Source: Chitinophagales bacterium
GTDB lineage: Bacteria > Bacteroidota > Bacteroidia > Chitinophagales > Chitinophagaceae
DNA: 64,000 nt
Assembly (NCBI GenBank): GCA_020636495.1
Contig: JACJXQ010000010.1
Span: 1-64,000 of the forward strand
Direction: 5' to 3'
The notes under the pieces are model-generated. The model had not been told where the DNA came from. It searched no databases and saw only the letters and a program-made list of their open reading frames with translations. Positions 8,438 to 18,036 of the stretch are shown one piece after another. Numbering within the stretch: the stretch's first letter is position 1; each line of letters starts with the position of its first letter. The translations under genes were made by a program, and so were the position numbers.

Positions 8438-10381
8438 ATGGCTACAAATCCAACGGGTAGACCACGGGTAGATATACCGGTAGTTGATTATTCCATACTA
8501 TACAACACATACGCTAAGGGCGTAACCGGGTTTTTGGGAGTTACGGAGCGCGGTGAACCGAGTAAGGTGTATTCCATAAACTCATGGGCTGAGTACCAGG
8601 TTTATTTGGGTGGGCTTATTTCGGGTAACTACTTCCCTTTGTACTGTAAACGTGCATTGGAGCGCGGTGCTAAGTTGCGTATCGTACCTGCAGGTAAGTA
8701 TACTAATCCTACAGATAAGACTACACTGTCCGGTACCAAAGCGGCCCTTACTATAACGCAGTCTACCGCGTCAGCCGCCGGAGCTACAACCGCTATTACG
8801 GCAAGTGCTAATGCATCTGCCGATGGTACGGTGACGCTTACTGTGAAACGTCCGAACGCCGCCGATGTGGTTATAGCATCCGCAGTAGCCATTACAAGCG
8901 GTGATACACCTACGGCAATAGCCGCAGCACTTGAATCAGCGATAGATGCCGGTACGGGTACCCACGGTTATTCATCAGACGATACTTCTGCCCCGCAGTT
9001 GGATATAACAGCCCCCGCCAGTTTGGGGTCATGGGGCAGTAATTTACAGCTTGTGGTAACCGTTACGGGTGGTGTAACATTTAATTCTTACCTGGTTAAT
9101 TTCTCAGGAGGTAATTATGCCAATACGAGTGGTGCGGAAGCCGTATTCACCGCAAAGGCAAAGGGTACGGGGTACAATAAAGTTACTGTTGCCTGTACAC
9201 ACACAAATGATCCTGATTATGTTGACCTGACCGTCAGCATATCTGATAGCACAGCCCCGACAGAAACTTACAGGAATGTACCAAGATTGGGTACATCATC
9301 TGCCATGGCTACTAAAGTGGCTGAGATACAAGCGGCTTCCATACTACTGTCAACCGTAGAGATAGACAGTGCGTTCGTGTTCACTACGTTCAGTACCGCA
9401 CTTACGGGTGGTGCTGACGGCACCGCGCTGGTGGCTAATGATTATGCGGGCGATTCATCCCAGGCTACTAATATGCACGCATTCGATGCTGATGTGGACA
9501 TCACTAAGATATGCGTACCTGCCATAGTCGATGGTACACTCGCCAAGTCTGTAGCAGACTATGTAGATTCCCGCGGGGATATTATGGGTTTGCACCGCAC
9601 GCCTATAAACGTACCACCCGCAACGGTGTTGGAATATCGTAAGGGTACGGGTGCTTATTCACACACGCCTATAAATAGTTGGGCTAACCTGATGTTCACT
9701 GGTGGGTTGGAAGTAGTTAACCCCGCTGACCTTACTAACGTTGAAATATCTGAGATAGCTGACGTAGCAGGTATCATAGCTACTAAGGACAGTCAGTTGG
9801 GCGAGCACTACTCGTTTTCTATTGACGGGATCAACACCGTTAGGGGGGCTAACAAAGTACTGGTAAATGTCGGCACAGGTGCTTACGCCGCACAGGCAGA
9901 CGCGTATAACGATAACGGCATCATACCTGTTATACAGGATGCTACAAAGAACATAAAGGTACAGGGTAATGCTACCCTGTACACCACGCCAAGCCTGCTG
10001 CAGAAAGCGGAGGTAGCTGAGCTTATTATCTACGTAAAAAGGTCACTGCGTACAATACTTCCTGCATCTATGTGGAAACCTAACGACCCGCAGACATGGC
10101 GTGAGATATACAGGCGCGTAACACCGTTCATATTCAGTCTCATCCGTAACCGTGCGTTATGGAACAAAGAGGAGGATGTTGACCTGTGGTACCAGGGTGA
10201 CCAAAACGTATCATCTGTTGCTGAGGCGGTGGTTAATAACTCTGCCGATATTGACGCGGGTAAGTATACGGCACGTATATTCCTGCAGCCTAAAGTAGCA
10301 GTTAAATACATAGAAATGCCGCTGATCATTGCCAATAGTTCAGTAGACTTCGGTGAATTGCGGGAGGTGGTATCTATTTAA
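8438..10381 (+). CDS. Tail sheath protein
   Basis: A 647-residue protein. The C-terminal 120 residues carry the conserved sheath core: a WREIYRRVTPFI helix, the W-x-x-G-D-Q segment, VNNSADIDAGK, and the final beta strand handshake region ending in EVVSI. The N-terminal half contains a large inserted serine/threonine/alanine-rich domain (about residues 85-300), probably surface exposed. Sheath subunits form the contractile outer tube. Followed by the tube gene as in most myoviruses. Confidence 0.92.
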   Translation: MATNPTGRPRVDIPVVDYSILYNTYAKGVTGFLGVTERGEPSKVYSINSWAEYQVYLGGLISGNYFPLYCKRALERGAKLRIVPAGKYTNPTDKTTLSGTKAALTITQSTASAAGATTAITASANASADGTVTLTVKRPNAADVVIASAVAITSGDTPTAIAAALESAIDAGTGTHGYSSDDTSAPQLDITAPASLGSWGSNLQLVVTVTGGVTFNSYLVNFSGGNYANTSGAEAVFTAKAKGTGYNKVTVACTHTNDPDYVDLTVSISDSTAPTETYRNVPRLGTSSAMATKVAEIQAASILLSTVEIDSAFVFTTFSTALTGGADGTALVANDYAGDSSQATNMHAFDADVDITKICVPAIVDGTLAKSVADYVDSRGDIMGLHRTPINVPPATVLEYRKGTGAYSHTPINSWANLMFTGGLEVVNPADLTNVEISEIADVAGIIATKDSQLGEHYSFSIDGINTVRGANKVLVNVGTGAYAAQADAYNDNGIIPVIQDATKNIKVQGNATLYTTPSLLQKAEVAELIIYVKRSLRTILPASMWKPNDPQTWREIYRRVTPFIFSLIRNRALWNKEEDVDLWYQGDQNVSSVAEAVVNNSADIDAGKYTARIFLQPKVAVKYIEMPLIIANSSVDFGELREVVSI

Positions 10382-10413
10382 CATATTTTGAGTATTCTAT
10401 AATATAACGCATA

Positions 10414-10869
10414 ATGGCTAACGTAAGTAACGCACAAAAGAGCTTTAATTGGTTGATAGAGGTTAACGGGCTGAACTCTTTCCTGGCTCAGAAGTGTAAT
10501 GTACCATTACCCGAAATAGGGGCAGTATCTCACGGTGATACCAACTACGATGTGAAAACGGCGGGTAGGATAGCTTTGGAGGACATGGTATTGGAGAAAC
10601 TTGTACCAGCCCCCGGAGGTGATTCATGGGCAATGACATGGTTACAGACCGCCCGTAACATGGCCACAGGCGGTGGTGCTTTACCTCTTAATTACAAGGC
10701 CACGGTGGTTGTACGCGAGCTTTCTGATGACGGTGTTACTATCCTGCGTTCTTTCGTATATACGGGGGCTTGGGTGCGTAAGGTAGAACATTCAGGATTG
10801 GATCGTACTTCTGAGGATAATGTTATAGAGACGGTGACCATATCCGTAGACCGGGTAACACAGATATAA
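10414..10869 (+). CDS. Tail tube protein (T4 gp19-like fold)
   Basis: A 151-residue protein with the typical opening FNWLIEVNGL and the central GRIALEDMVLEKLV strand, then W-x-x-x-W and the final strands with GAWVRKVEHSGL. This fits the gp19/Hcp-type beta-barrel that stacks as hexamers into the inner tail tube. It follows the sheath gene with a 32-nt gap. Confidence 0.88.
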   Translation: MANVSNAQKSFNWLIEVNGLNSFLAQKCNVPLPEIGAVSHGDTNYDVKTAGRIALEDMVLEKLVPAPGGDSWAMTWLQTARNMATGGGALPLNYKATVVVRELSDDGVTILRSFVYTGAWVRKVEHSGLDRTSEDNVIETVTISVDRVTQI

Positions 10870-10890
10870 CATACTACATTTTTCATATGT

Positions 10891-10930
10891 AAACACCTGT
10901 TAAAAATAAACAGGTGTTTATTTTTTTTTG
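10891..10930 (+). terminator. Terminator after tail tube gene
   Basis: AAACACCTG pairs with CAGGTGTTT and a run of nine T residues follows. It would limit expression of chaperone and tape measure relative to sheath and tube. Confidence 0.85.
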
Positions 10931-10931
10931 T

Positions 10932-10939
10932 TACCTTTG
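10932..10939 (+). promoter_or_regulatory. -7 element before tail chaperone
   Basis: TACCTTTG starts right after the T tract of the terminator and lies 18 nt before the ATG at 10958. Confidence 0.6.
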
Positions 10940-10957
10940 GTTACATAAAATGGAATT

Positions 10958-11839
10958 ATGCACACGGTAAAACTACTAAGCGGTATCCCCGCCGTAATCA
11001 CAAATTTAGGGGGAAAGGAACAGCGTATACTTACTGAGGGCAAACAAGGTCCGACACCCGACAAGATGAACAGGATGTTATTGTCTTTTGTAAAGAAACT
11101 CGGGGACGTGACGTTATCTGACCTGAAAGATGATGAACAGTTGAAACTGGTATCCGGGTTATTATCCTGCGATAAGCAGAAATTGTTTATAGCGGCACGG
11201 GCGATAACCTATGAGTCCGACCCTAATTATATATTTACCTACGATTACACCGACACGGCAGGTAAGAAGCGTTCAAAGGAAATGCAGATGGACCTGACAG
11301 ATGGTGTCCCCGAATTTACTGCCAAGAAATTTGACCCATCGTTAATAGCCGGTAGGTCGATAAGTGACCTGCGCATGAACTGGCAGAGTATTCGCGACAC
11401 CGCCGAGGACTTCGATTGTATGACAGTTGATGAGGCGAAGCAGGCAGCGGTTATGGAGTTTGATGTACCCATTAAGGATGACCCCGTTATAACGGGCGGG
11501 CGTGTAAGTATATGTATGATGGGAGAGGCCGGGGCTACTTATATGCAGACGGTGAAACGTTCAGAGATAAGCTCGCATACGCTTCTAATGGCACGCACCC
11601 TACGACATTATGTAATAGGCAGTGACATACCCATAAACTCCCGTATAGCCGATATTGATAAAATGCATCAGCTTAACCTGGAATACATAAGACTGGTGCT
11701 GCGCATATTTGAGGGTAAGGTAGAAACAGTTGTGGAGTTCGATAAGCCGGAGGATGACAACAGTCTTGGGGAGGGGGCTACCGTACAGATAGACCTGTTA
11801 CAAGAACTATCTTTTTTCTTCCTTTCGGGTCAGATGTAG
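10958..11839 (+). CDS. Tail assembly chaperone, zero-frame product
   Basis: A 293-residue protein between tube and tape measure genes, the fixed site of gpG-type tail assembly chaperones. At its 3' end the heptamer T-TTT-TTC (11812-11818) lies in the phase needed for -1 slippage. The zero frame stops at 11839, eight codons after the heptamer, whereas the -1 frame stays open to 12012. It should bind the tape measure protein during tail assembly and be absent from virions. It is long for a G protein, so a fused extra domain is possible. Confidence 0.75.
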   Translation: MHTVKLLSGIPAVITNLGGKEQRILTEGKQGPTPDKMNRMLLSFVKKLGDVTLSDLKDDEQLKLVSGLLSCDKQKLFIAARAITYESDPNYIFTYDYTDTAGKKRSKEMQMDLTDGVPEFTAKKFDPSLIAGRSISDLRMNWQSIRDTAEDFDCMTVDEAKQAAVMEFDVPIKDDPVITGGRVSICMMGEAGATYMQTVKRSEISSHTLLMARTLRHYVIGSDIPINSRIADIDKMHQLNLEYIRLVLRIFEGKVETVVEFDKPEDDNSLGEGATVQIDLLQELSFFFLSGQM

Positions 11840-12012
11840 ACGATATGTATTTTTACCTGACGGTGGGACAGGAAGGGTTGCCGCTTAGTCTGACAGAGTT
11901 CGAGGGTATGAGTTTGGGCAGGATACGTACTTATATACGGCTTATGGATGAGCATTACAAGCGTATAAAAGATGCTTACGATGCTGCCAGGAATGGTAAG
12001 CCTAAAAATTAA
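11812..12012 (+). CDS. -1 frameshift extension of tail assembly chaperone (GT-like)
   Basis: The -1 frame is open from the slippery heptamer to TAA at 12010-12012 and adds about 65 residues, ending DAYDAARNGKPKN. This part is rich in charged helical residues and begins with strand-like MYFYLTVG. An ATG at 11845 in the same frame could allow independent translation of 55 residues. The known lambda G/GT arrangement, conserved across long-tailed phages, makes programmed frameshifting the likelier reading. Confidence 0.7.
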   Translation, partial: FFLPFGSDVDDMYFYLTVGQEGLPLSLTEFEGMSLGRIRTYIRLMDEHYKRIKDAYDAARNGKPKN

Positions 12013-12023
12013 GTCAATTAATA
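12007..12023 (+). repeat. Dispersed 17-bp dyad, copy 3
   Basis: AATTAAGTCAATTAATA, two mismatches. It contains the stop codon of the frameshift product and directly precedes the terminator stem. Confidence 0.6.
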
Positions 12024-12025
12024 TT

Positions 12026-12056
12026 AAAGGGTGTCGCAAAAACAGACACCCTTTAT
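12026..12056 (+). terminator. Terminator before tape measure gene
   Basis: A perfect 10-bp stem, AAAGGGTGTC with GACACCCTTT. The T tract is short, so it may be partial. Confidence 0.6.
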
Positions 12057-12090
12057 GCATAAAATACCACAGGTAATGTAACTTTACAAT

Positions 12091-14451
12091 ATGAGATTCA
12101 CAGACAGCGGTTTAGGTTTTGGTATCGCATTTTCCTTGTACGATAACTTCTCGCACACTTCCCGTAAGATACAGGGGGAAATGCGCAGGCTGGAACTCGG
12201 GGCAGACAGACTACACGGGCAGGTTAACCGTAGCATGGCTATGGCAGCGGGCGGTGTAGGTATGCTGTTCACTTCTTTCCTGGGACTTAACCAGTTCATA
12301 AAGGCTGCCAAGATAGATGCCCGTTTTCAGATGTTGGAGTTCGGTATTGAGAACTTTGTACAGTCTGCTGTAAAAGCTCAGCAGGTTATAGCGGGCATAA
12401 AAAAGGACGCACTGCAGAACCCGGTGTTTGAGTATGATGCCATGTTGGAAGCCAACACTATGCTCATATCAGGTGGTGTAGCATCTGAGCAAGCTGCCCG
12501 CATAGTAAAAAATATGACAACCATCATGTTTGCTACGGGTAAGGGTAACGAGGAACTACGCCGTATGGGTGTCAACCTGCAACAGTTGGCAATGGGAGCT
12601 TTCAATATGCGGGACGTTATACAGTTCGGTTATGCGGGTGTGCCGTTGATCGAACTGTTCAAGCGTTACCTGGGTATGGATATTACGAGTAAGGGGGCAG
12701 CCTCAAAACTCACCGTAGACATGGTAGATGAGGTGCTTAAACGTGCCACAGCTTCGGGAACCGTATATGCTAAGTCATTACAACGGGTTATGGAGACGGT
12801 GGAAGGTAGGATACGTATGCTGCATGAGATGGTGAATTTCAGTTACCGTGAGGTAGGTAAGGCCATACGTAGGGAGACTATGGGTATGTTGGAGTGGTTG
12901 GCTAAGGTAATGGGTAAACTGCAGTCTTTTCTACAAACACCGTTAGGCCAGTGGTTCGCCCGTACCGCACTTAAGGTAACGGTACTTGTTGCTGCCTTCG
13001 GTGCTTTGATACTATCTGCCGCTATACTCAGGTGGTCATTATTCGGTACAGCCGCCATGATGACCCGTAGTACGCAGGCTACGGTAATGCAAACATTGGC
13101 CACTAAAGGACTAACCGCCGCCTGGGCGAAGTTGGGTTGGGTGTTTATTAAGAGTATCCCTAAAATGATCGCAGCGGTAGCCCCGTTAGCGGCAGTTGCC
13201 GCCGGTATATATGCGGTTTACCGTGGTGTTAAGGAGTTTGATACTTTCTATGAGAATAGTGCCCTGTTACAACCTCGTACAGGGTTTATGGGTTTTTTAC
13301 AGAAACTCGGGGGTGCTGTACGCTGGATGATGATGCTTTTCAGAGGGTTCGAGGTAAGTAGTAAAGGAGTGTTCGATATTGACGGTAAGATGTACCGGGC
13401 TATGGTCAGGTTAGGCATGGGTGATTGGGCACGTAATATGGCCATGTGGGTAGGCAGGCTCATATATGCATGGCGTGGTTTTAAGACGGGGGTACGTGAT
13501 GCTGTCGGGTATTTTATAGGACTTATTGAGAATCTGCTTAATAAACTCGGGTTATTCCAATGGTGGTCTACGAAGGCTTCGGGTACATTAGAGGCGTGGG
13601 CATTGGTAGGTCGTAAGGTAGGCATCATACTCGGTGCTGTTTTAGGCGGTTTACTTGTATACATGGGGTTCATGATAGCGCGCACTGTTATGCTGGCAGC
13701 GGTGACACTCGTACAGGCCGGGGCGATGTTCCTGGCGTATTGGCCGATATATGTGGTAATAGGTTTGATAGTGGCAGCACTTATAACCTGGTGGACATGG
13801 AGTGACCGTACTACAAAGAAGATGACCGCACAGTGGGGTAATATGAACACAGTTGCTCAGGAATACTTCGGGGGCATGGAGAATATGGATATGGCGGGAT
13901 TAGGTACTACCATGGGAACACATCTTGTGCAAGGGTTTAGTGATGCCATACAGTCATGGGATGTAGCTGAGGAACTGCGTATGATGGTGCGTAACGCATG
14001 GCGTGGGTTTTTAGGGTTCGATACTACAGGCCAGCACGGATACTGGGAATATCAGTGGATGGGGCTGAAAAATAGAGTATTCCCGTATATAGGGGGAATT
14101 ATTAAGAATGATGCTAAGGCCATGGCAGGTGCGGGCTTAAGTGTTATGAACGCGGCTATGACTGCCGTTACCCCTTGGACGATGTTAGATACGCCCGAGA
14201 AAAGGGCTGAGGCTGCAAGAAAGGAAGCAGCGGCCCGTAAGTTCAACGGCCCGGGTGTTCCGTCAATACCTGTGGATTCTATGGTAGCACAGAGGCGTGA
14301 TGTACTAAGTAGGTACAACGACATAATACCAACGCAGCGGGGTGATACCGTAGTGAATGTGTATCTTGACGGGCAGGAAATAGCTAAAAAGGTAGCCGTG
14401 GAGAGTATGGAACAGTACCAGTGGATGTTAGGTACACGACACTCCGAATAA
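12091..14451 (+). CDS. Tail tape measure protein
   Basis: A 786-residue protein after the frameshifting chaperone, the standard tape measure position. It has a long helical N-terminal region (about 1-290). Several hydrophobic segments follow (about 295-320, 355-370, 510-570), typical of the membrane-interacting part. A short C-terminal region ends the protein. Its length sets tail length; 786 residues implies a rather short contractile tail. No peptidase or lysozyme motif was seen. Confidence 0.85.
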   Translation: MRFTDSGLGFGIAFSLYDNFSHTSRKIQGEMRRLELGADRLHGQVNRSMAMAAGGVGMLFTSFLGLNQFIKAAKIDARFQMLEFGIENFVQSAVKAQQVIAGIKKDALQNPVFEYDAMLEANTMLISGGVASEQAARIVKNMTTIMFATGKGNEELRRMGVNLQQLAMGAFNMRDVIQFGYAGVPLIELFKRYLGMDITSKGAASKLTVDMVDEVLKRATASGTVYAKSLQRVMETVEGRIRMLHEMVNFSYREVGKAIRRETMGMLEWLAKVMGKLQSFLQTPLGQWFARTALKVTVLVAAFGALILSAAILRWSLFGTAAMMTRSTQATVMQTLATKGLTAAWAKLGWVFIKSIPKMIAAVAPLAAVAAGIYAVYRGVKEFDTFYENSALLQPRTGFMGFLQKLGGAVRWMMMLFRGFEVSSKGVFDIDGKMYRAMVRLGMGDWARNMAMWVGRLIYAWRGFKTGVRDAVGYFIGLIENLLNKLGLFQWWSTKASGTLEAWALVGRKVGIILGAVLGGLLVYMGFMIARTVMLAAVTLVQAGAMFLAYWPIYVVIGLIVAALITWWTWSDRTTKKMTAQWGNMNTVAQEYFGGMENMDMAGLGTTMGTHLVQGFSDAIQSWDVAEELRMMVRNAWRGFLGFDTTGQHGYWEYQWMGLKNRVFPYIGGIIKNDAKAMAGAGLSVMNAAMTAVTPWTMLDTPEKRAEAARKEAAARKFNGPGVPSIPVDSMVAQRRDVLSRYNDIIPTQRGDTVVNVYLDGQEIAKKVAVESMEQYQWMLGTRHSE

Positions 14452-14456
14452 TACAT

Positions 14457-14464
14457 TAATTTTG
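14457..14464 (+). promoter_or_regulatory. -7 element before baseplate genes
   Basis: TAATTTTG ends 5 nt before the ATG at 14470, again predicting a leaderless transcript. Confidence 0.5.
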
Positions 14465-14469
14465 TCAGT

Positions 14470-15120
14470 ATGCAGAAACTGGTTAACAAGGGGCTTAATA
14501 CTACTTATGGTAAAATATACCTGATGGAAGCGGGTGTTGCGCCCGAACAGGCAGGTGTGTTAGAAGCCCAGTTCGTACCTCAGACGCTCAGTGACCCGCG
14601 TACTGCCGATATAGCTGCTTTGAAAGTTATAGGTAGGAACAATCCCCGTTACCAGCATACAGGGGGTGAGGATTCATTAACGCTTAACCTGGACTTTGTG
14701 GCTGATGAGGGTTCACACCGTTCCGTACTTGCTAAGATAAATTGGTTAAAGGCTTTTACATATAATGATGGCGGTAACCGTCCGGCACGCAGGCTGATAT
14801 TGGCATGGGGTAATATGTATGATAAGCACCGCTGGATAGTAAAGTCTGTTACCCCCACCAAAGAATTGTTTAATCATGAGTTCGGTATGCTACCTGACAG
14901 GGCAACGGTTGAGGTGCAGCTACTCTTGGACACTGATTTCAATTGGGGGTGGGATGATGTAGCTCCCTACACCGAGCTTGGGGAGCAGGATGGTAACGAC
15001 CCGCTGAGACTTGGGCCTGCCTACGAAGGACCTGCCGAAGATCAGGCATGGCGCAACATAACAAACGACAATAATTTTGAATCCATATTACGTAGATTAG
15101 TACAAAGGTTACGCTTATAA
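14470..15120 (+). CDS. Contractile-tail tube-baseplate adaptor (CIS tube/LysM-type family)
   Basis: A 216-residue protein following the tape measure. It has the N-terminal pattern K-x-Y-L-x-x-A...E-A-Q-F-V-P and later DRATVEVQLLLDTD, which resemble the CIS tube/baseplate initiator family (Afp7, VIP-like). In that family a LysM-type protein often follows, as it does here. Its stop overlaps the next start by one base. Confidence 0.6.
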   Translation: MQKLVNKGLNTTYGKIYLMEAGVAPEQAGVLEAQFVPQTLSDPRTADIAALKVIGRNNPRYQHTGGEDSLTLNLDFVADEGSHRSVLAKINWLKAFTYNDGGNRPARRLILAWGNMYDKHRWIVKSVTPTKELFNHEFGMLPDRATVEVQLLLDTDFNWGWDDVAPYTELGEQDGNDPLRLGPAYEGPAEDQAWRNITNDNNFESILRRLVQRLRL

Positions 15121-15440
15121 TGGCTGATATAGTTACATTGAGTATAGACAATCTGTATGCCAACGCCAAGTTGTATGATAGCTTCGGCACGGGTGAGCAA
15201 CTGTTACTCCGGGATAAAGTAGTATTCACACCATCGGTAGATGATAAGTGGCATACTTTGGTTGACGGGGACCGGCTTGACCTGATAGCTTGGCGCATGT
15301 ATAAGGGTAAAGTAACTACCCCGCACAGGTTATGGTGGGTCATAGCTGATGCCAACAATATACATAATCCATTTGACCTGTCTGATTACGTGGGTAAAGC
15401 ACTTCTGATACCGGCATACGAAAATATAAGAATAAACTAA
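15120..15440 (+). CDS. LysM-like tail protein X / gp53-like baseplate protein
   Basis: A 106-residue protein. Residues about 40-100 carry the LysM-like pattern D-R-L-D-L-I-A-W-R-M-Y, then LWWVIADANNI and a final I-P. This pattern is found in P2 gpX and T4 gp53, which help join hub and wedge around the tube. One-base overlaps on both sides show tight coupling with neighbouring baseplate genes. Confidence 0.75.
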   Translation: MADIVTLSIDNLYANAKLYDSFGTGEQLLLRDKVVFTPSVDDKWHTLVDGDRLDLIAWRMYKGKVTTPHRLWWVIADANNIHNPFDLSDYVGKALLIPAYENIRIN

Positions 15441-16882
15441 TGGCAACCGGCTACGCGTCTGTTATAAAAAAAGTAATACTCGGCACATCTTTATCGGGTG
15501 TGGACATATCTGATGATGTGAGTTACATCGTATATACAGAATCCACTAAGAAGCATAGCCATGCTGAGTTCGTAATAACAGGTGATAATGCTGCTGTAAT
15601 AGCCGACATGCCCGAACTGGAAACAGGTAGGGCCATTATATTTTCATACGGGTATATACAAGGGGTTATGTCACCTTACCATCTTACGGTGATAACTGAT
15701 GTAAGTATTGATTATACCACATCGGGCCTTACCTTAACTATTCGTGCACTGGATAAGGGGCTATCATTACGTAAAGTAGGCAGTAGTCGTATTTGGAAAA
15801 ATATCACAACCGCGGGTATAGTTTCAGAGATAGCTGCTATGCATGGCCTGACCCCTAATTTTCAGCAGATAGGTACCCCTTTGACGTGGGGCAGTTTACC
15901 ACAGCAGGGTATGGATAACATGCAGTTCCTTAAGTGGCTGGCCAAGCGGGAAACAGGTGGGGATTACGTAGTGTATATACAGGATGACGTACTCAATTTT
16001 ATAACAAGACCTAAAGGAACATCGGCCATAGAGCAGGTAGCGGTAGGTAAGGATAACCGTACTATGCGGTTTACCGTAAGGCACAAGGAATCACAACCTG
16101 ACCCGAATATGTCGGGCGTGTCCAAGGTGAAGGGAGGTAAAGCGTTCAGCGCAAATTCACTGGAACAGTTATCAGCGACAGGCCTGCAACAGTGGCGCAT
16201 AACTGCCCGTAACGGCCTGCCCTATGTAGTTGACAGGAATGGTAACACCGTTGCCGCTGTGCCGAAGCAGGTAGTGCAGGTAGGTGATAATACGTATGCT
16301 GAAATATCTACCGATGCTACGGGTAAGCTGGTGTACAGTAACCCGGCCAAGACCCCGCCTGACGCTAAAGTGCTTGTTAAATCGGATAGTACGGTGGGTG
16401 CATTTATTGATAATTTTTTCCCGGGTAAGCAAACCCCCGCCATCAGTCCTGATATGTCAGACGATGAGGTACTGAACACCATAAATTCTGACTATAAAAC
16501 GAGTGTGGAAGATGTACTAAAGGCTACGTATGTAGAAGTAGGTAACCCGGTAAGGACCATCAACCAGGTGATTACTTTTTCTAACATCATAAAACGGTAC
16601 GCGGGTAATTGGATAACTACGGAGGTAGTGCACAATATAGGATCGGCTGATTACACAACCACATCTACGCTATCTAAAGATGGTTTACAGGGTAGCGGTC
16701 TTGTTCAGAATGATAAGGTTAATGATACCCCTGCGGAGGCTACCACTACACCCGATTCCCCGACAGTTCAGATAGTATCGCAAACCGGTGCAGTGACCAC
16801 CACGGAGGGCAAACCAGTGATAAAGAAGCCAACAGTTATAACAACCACGGACGTTCGTAAAACAGGTAGATACAGCAAGTGA
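15440..16882 (+). CDS. Baseplate hub protein (late control D/gp27-like)
   Basis: A 480-residue protein in the order X-D-V. The N-terminal 330 residues match gpD/VgrG-like hub proteins. They include a segment on local coordinates, a GMDNMQFLKWLAKRETGGDY helix-strand (helicase-like hub motif with Q-F-L-x-x-L-A) and IQDDVLNFI. The C-terminal 150 residues are threonine-rich. The hub forms the trimeric centre below the tube. It overlaps the spike gene by 4 nt. Confidence 0.8.
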   Translation: MATGYASVIKKVILGTSLSGVDISDDVSYIVYTESTKKHSHAEFVITGDNAAVIADMPELETGRAIIFSYGYIQGVMSPYHLTVITDVSIDYTTSGLTLTIRALDKGLSLRKVGSSRIWKNITTAGIVSEIAAMHGLTPNFQQIGTPLTWGSLPQQGMDNMQFLKWLAKRETGGDYVVYIQDDVLNFITRPKGTSAIEQVAVGKDNRTMRFTVRHKESQPDPNMSGVSKVKGGKAFSANSLEQLSATGLQQWRITARNGLPYVVDRNGNTVAAVPKQVVQVGDNTYAEISTDATGKLVYSNPAKTPPDAKVLVKSDSTVGAFIDNFFPGKQTPAISPDMSDDEVLNTINSDYKTSVEDVLKATYVEVGNPVRTINQVITFSNIIKRYAGNWITTEVVHNIGSADYTTTSTLSKDGLQGSGLVQNDKVNDTPAEATTTPDSPTVQIVSQTGAVTTTEGKPVIKKPTVITTTDVRKTGRYSK

Positions 16883-17598
16883 TGGATATAGAAAAGAACA
16901 TAAGAGCGCATGGCACAGAGTACTACGGTAAGTATTACTCTGTTTATGAAGGTACTGTAGCAGACAATAAAGACCCTGACAAGTTGGGCAGGGTGAAATT
17001 ATCTATGGATATATTCGGTGGACAGACCCATGATTATTGGGCAAGACCGCGTAACCTACCTACGGGGAATACCGCCGGTATTTGGTTTATCCCCGCCATA
17101 GGCGATAAGGTATGGGTGACTTTCATAGGCGGTGATCAGCGTTACCCTATGTGGGAATATGGTAACGCCACCGACACGGGTATGTCACTCTCCGAACTAT
17201 ATGACGCAGGGGGTGTTCCTACGGGCATTATCATAAAGACGGTAAGCGGGCATTCCCTGTTTTTGAATGATGCTGATGGGGAAGTAGTGCTGGCACATTC
17301 AGCCGGGGCTTCTGTGACACTGGACGATACCAATGTTACGGTAACTAATGGAAGTAACAAAGTAACAGTCAGCAAGTCTAAAGTGTTGCTCGGGTCATCA
17401 TCTGCGAGTGATGCCATGGTTAAAGCTACGGAACTGGATAGTTTATTGGATGCTTTGTTCAATGTCCTTAATACATTTACGGTTACTGTATCAGGTGCAG
17501 TAGGCACAGCGTCACCCGCGTCAGTTGCGGCACTGCAGGTAATAGCTAACACGCTGCAACCCCTTATTAAGTCGCAAAGAGTTTTTACGGATACTTAA
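16879..17598 (+). CDS. Baseplate spike protein (gpV/gp5-like, OB fold)
   Basis: A 239-residue protein. The N-terminal OB-fold domain shows Y-E-G-T-V-A-D-N-K-D-P-D-K-L-G-R-V and the segment WFIPAIGDKVWVTFIGGD, both characteristic of gpV/gp5/VgrG spike OB domains. Residues about 120-180 form short beta repeats like a needle. No lysozyme domain is present, unlike T4 gp5. Confidence 0.85.
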   Translation: MMDIEKNIRAHGTEYYGKYYSVYEGTVADNKDPDKLGRVKLSMDIFGGQTHDYWARPRNLPTGNTAGIWFIPAIGDKVWVTFIGGDQRYPMWEYGNATDTGMSLSELYDAGGVPTGIIIKTVSGHSLFLNDADGEVVLAHSAGASVTLDDTNVTVTNGSNKVTVSKSKVLLGSSSASDAMVKATELDSLLDALFNVLNTFTVTVSGAVGTASPASVAALQVIANTLQPLIKSQRVFTDT

Positions 17599-17608
17599 AA
17601 TGTTTGTG

Positions 17609-17616
17609 TAAATTTG
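17609..17616 (+). promoter_or_regulatory. -7 element between spike and gp25-like genes
   Basis: TAAATTTG ends 4 nt before the ATG at 17621 and lies in the 22-nt gap. Confidence 0.55.
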
Positions 17617-17620
17617 TCGT

Positions 17621-18004
17621 ATGGTGGATTTGGCATATTTAGGTAAAGCGGTTAAATACCCGCTGACTATAACTAACGGTGCTGTGGCAGTAGCTACGGG
17701 CACCGATGTCATATATGGTAGCATCCTGATGATACTTACCACACCGATAGGTACGGCATATTTTAACCCTGAGTTCGGTAGTAACATATTTTTAGTATTT
17801 CATCCGAATGATGAGGTACTGGCCCGGCAGTTAAAGGACGCTGTATATGACAGTTTAGGTAAGTGGGAGAAACGTATACGGGTAATTGATGTGCGGGTAG
17901 ATCAGGGGTTGGATGCCGCGCTGGTGTATATACGCTATAAGATACTGGCAACTGACCAGGTAGATACATTTGTATATCCGTACTTTAAGAAGCGCGTGGC
18001 ATAG
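17621..18004 (+). CDS. Baseplate wedge protein, gp25/gpW family
   Basis: A 127-residue protein with the family pattern: I-L-M-I-L-T-T-P-I-G-T-A-Y-F-N-P-E-F-G-S-N-I near the middle, followed by helices and strands ending in a basic tail. gp25-like proteins join sheath to the wedge and are conserved in all contractile systems. Confidence 0.88.
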   Translation: MVDLAYLGKAVKYPLTITNGAVAVATGTDVIYGSILMILTTPIGTAYFNPEFGSNIFLVFHPNDEVLARQLKDAVYDSLGKWEKRIRVIDVRVDQGLDAALVYIRYKILATDQVDTFVYPYFKKRVA

Positions 18005-18020
18005 ATTAATTGACTTAATT
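18004..18020 (+). repeat. Dispersed 17-bp dyad, copy 4
   Basis: GATTAATTGACTTAATT, two mismatches. It abuts the stop of the gp25-like gene and ends 16 nt before the TTG start of gpJ. Confidence 0.65.
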
Positions 18021-18036
18021 TTTTAAAACAGGTACA

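Noticed and set aside
13248..13850. 200-codon minus-strand frame opposite the tape measure gene.
   Set aside because: Shadow frame; the plus-strand gene fits the module and the minus strand has no expression signals.
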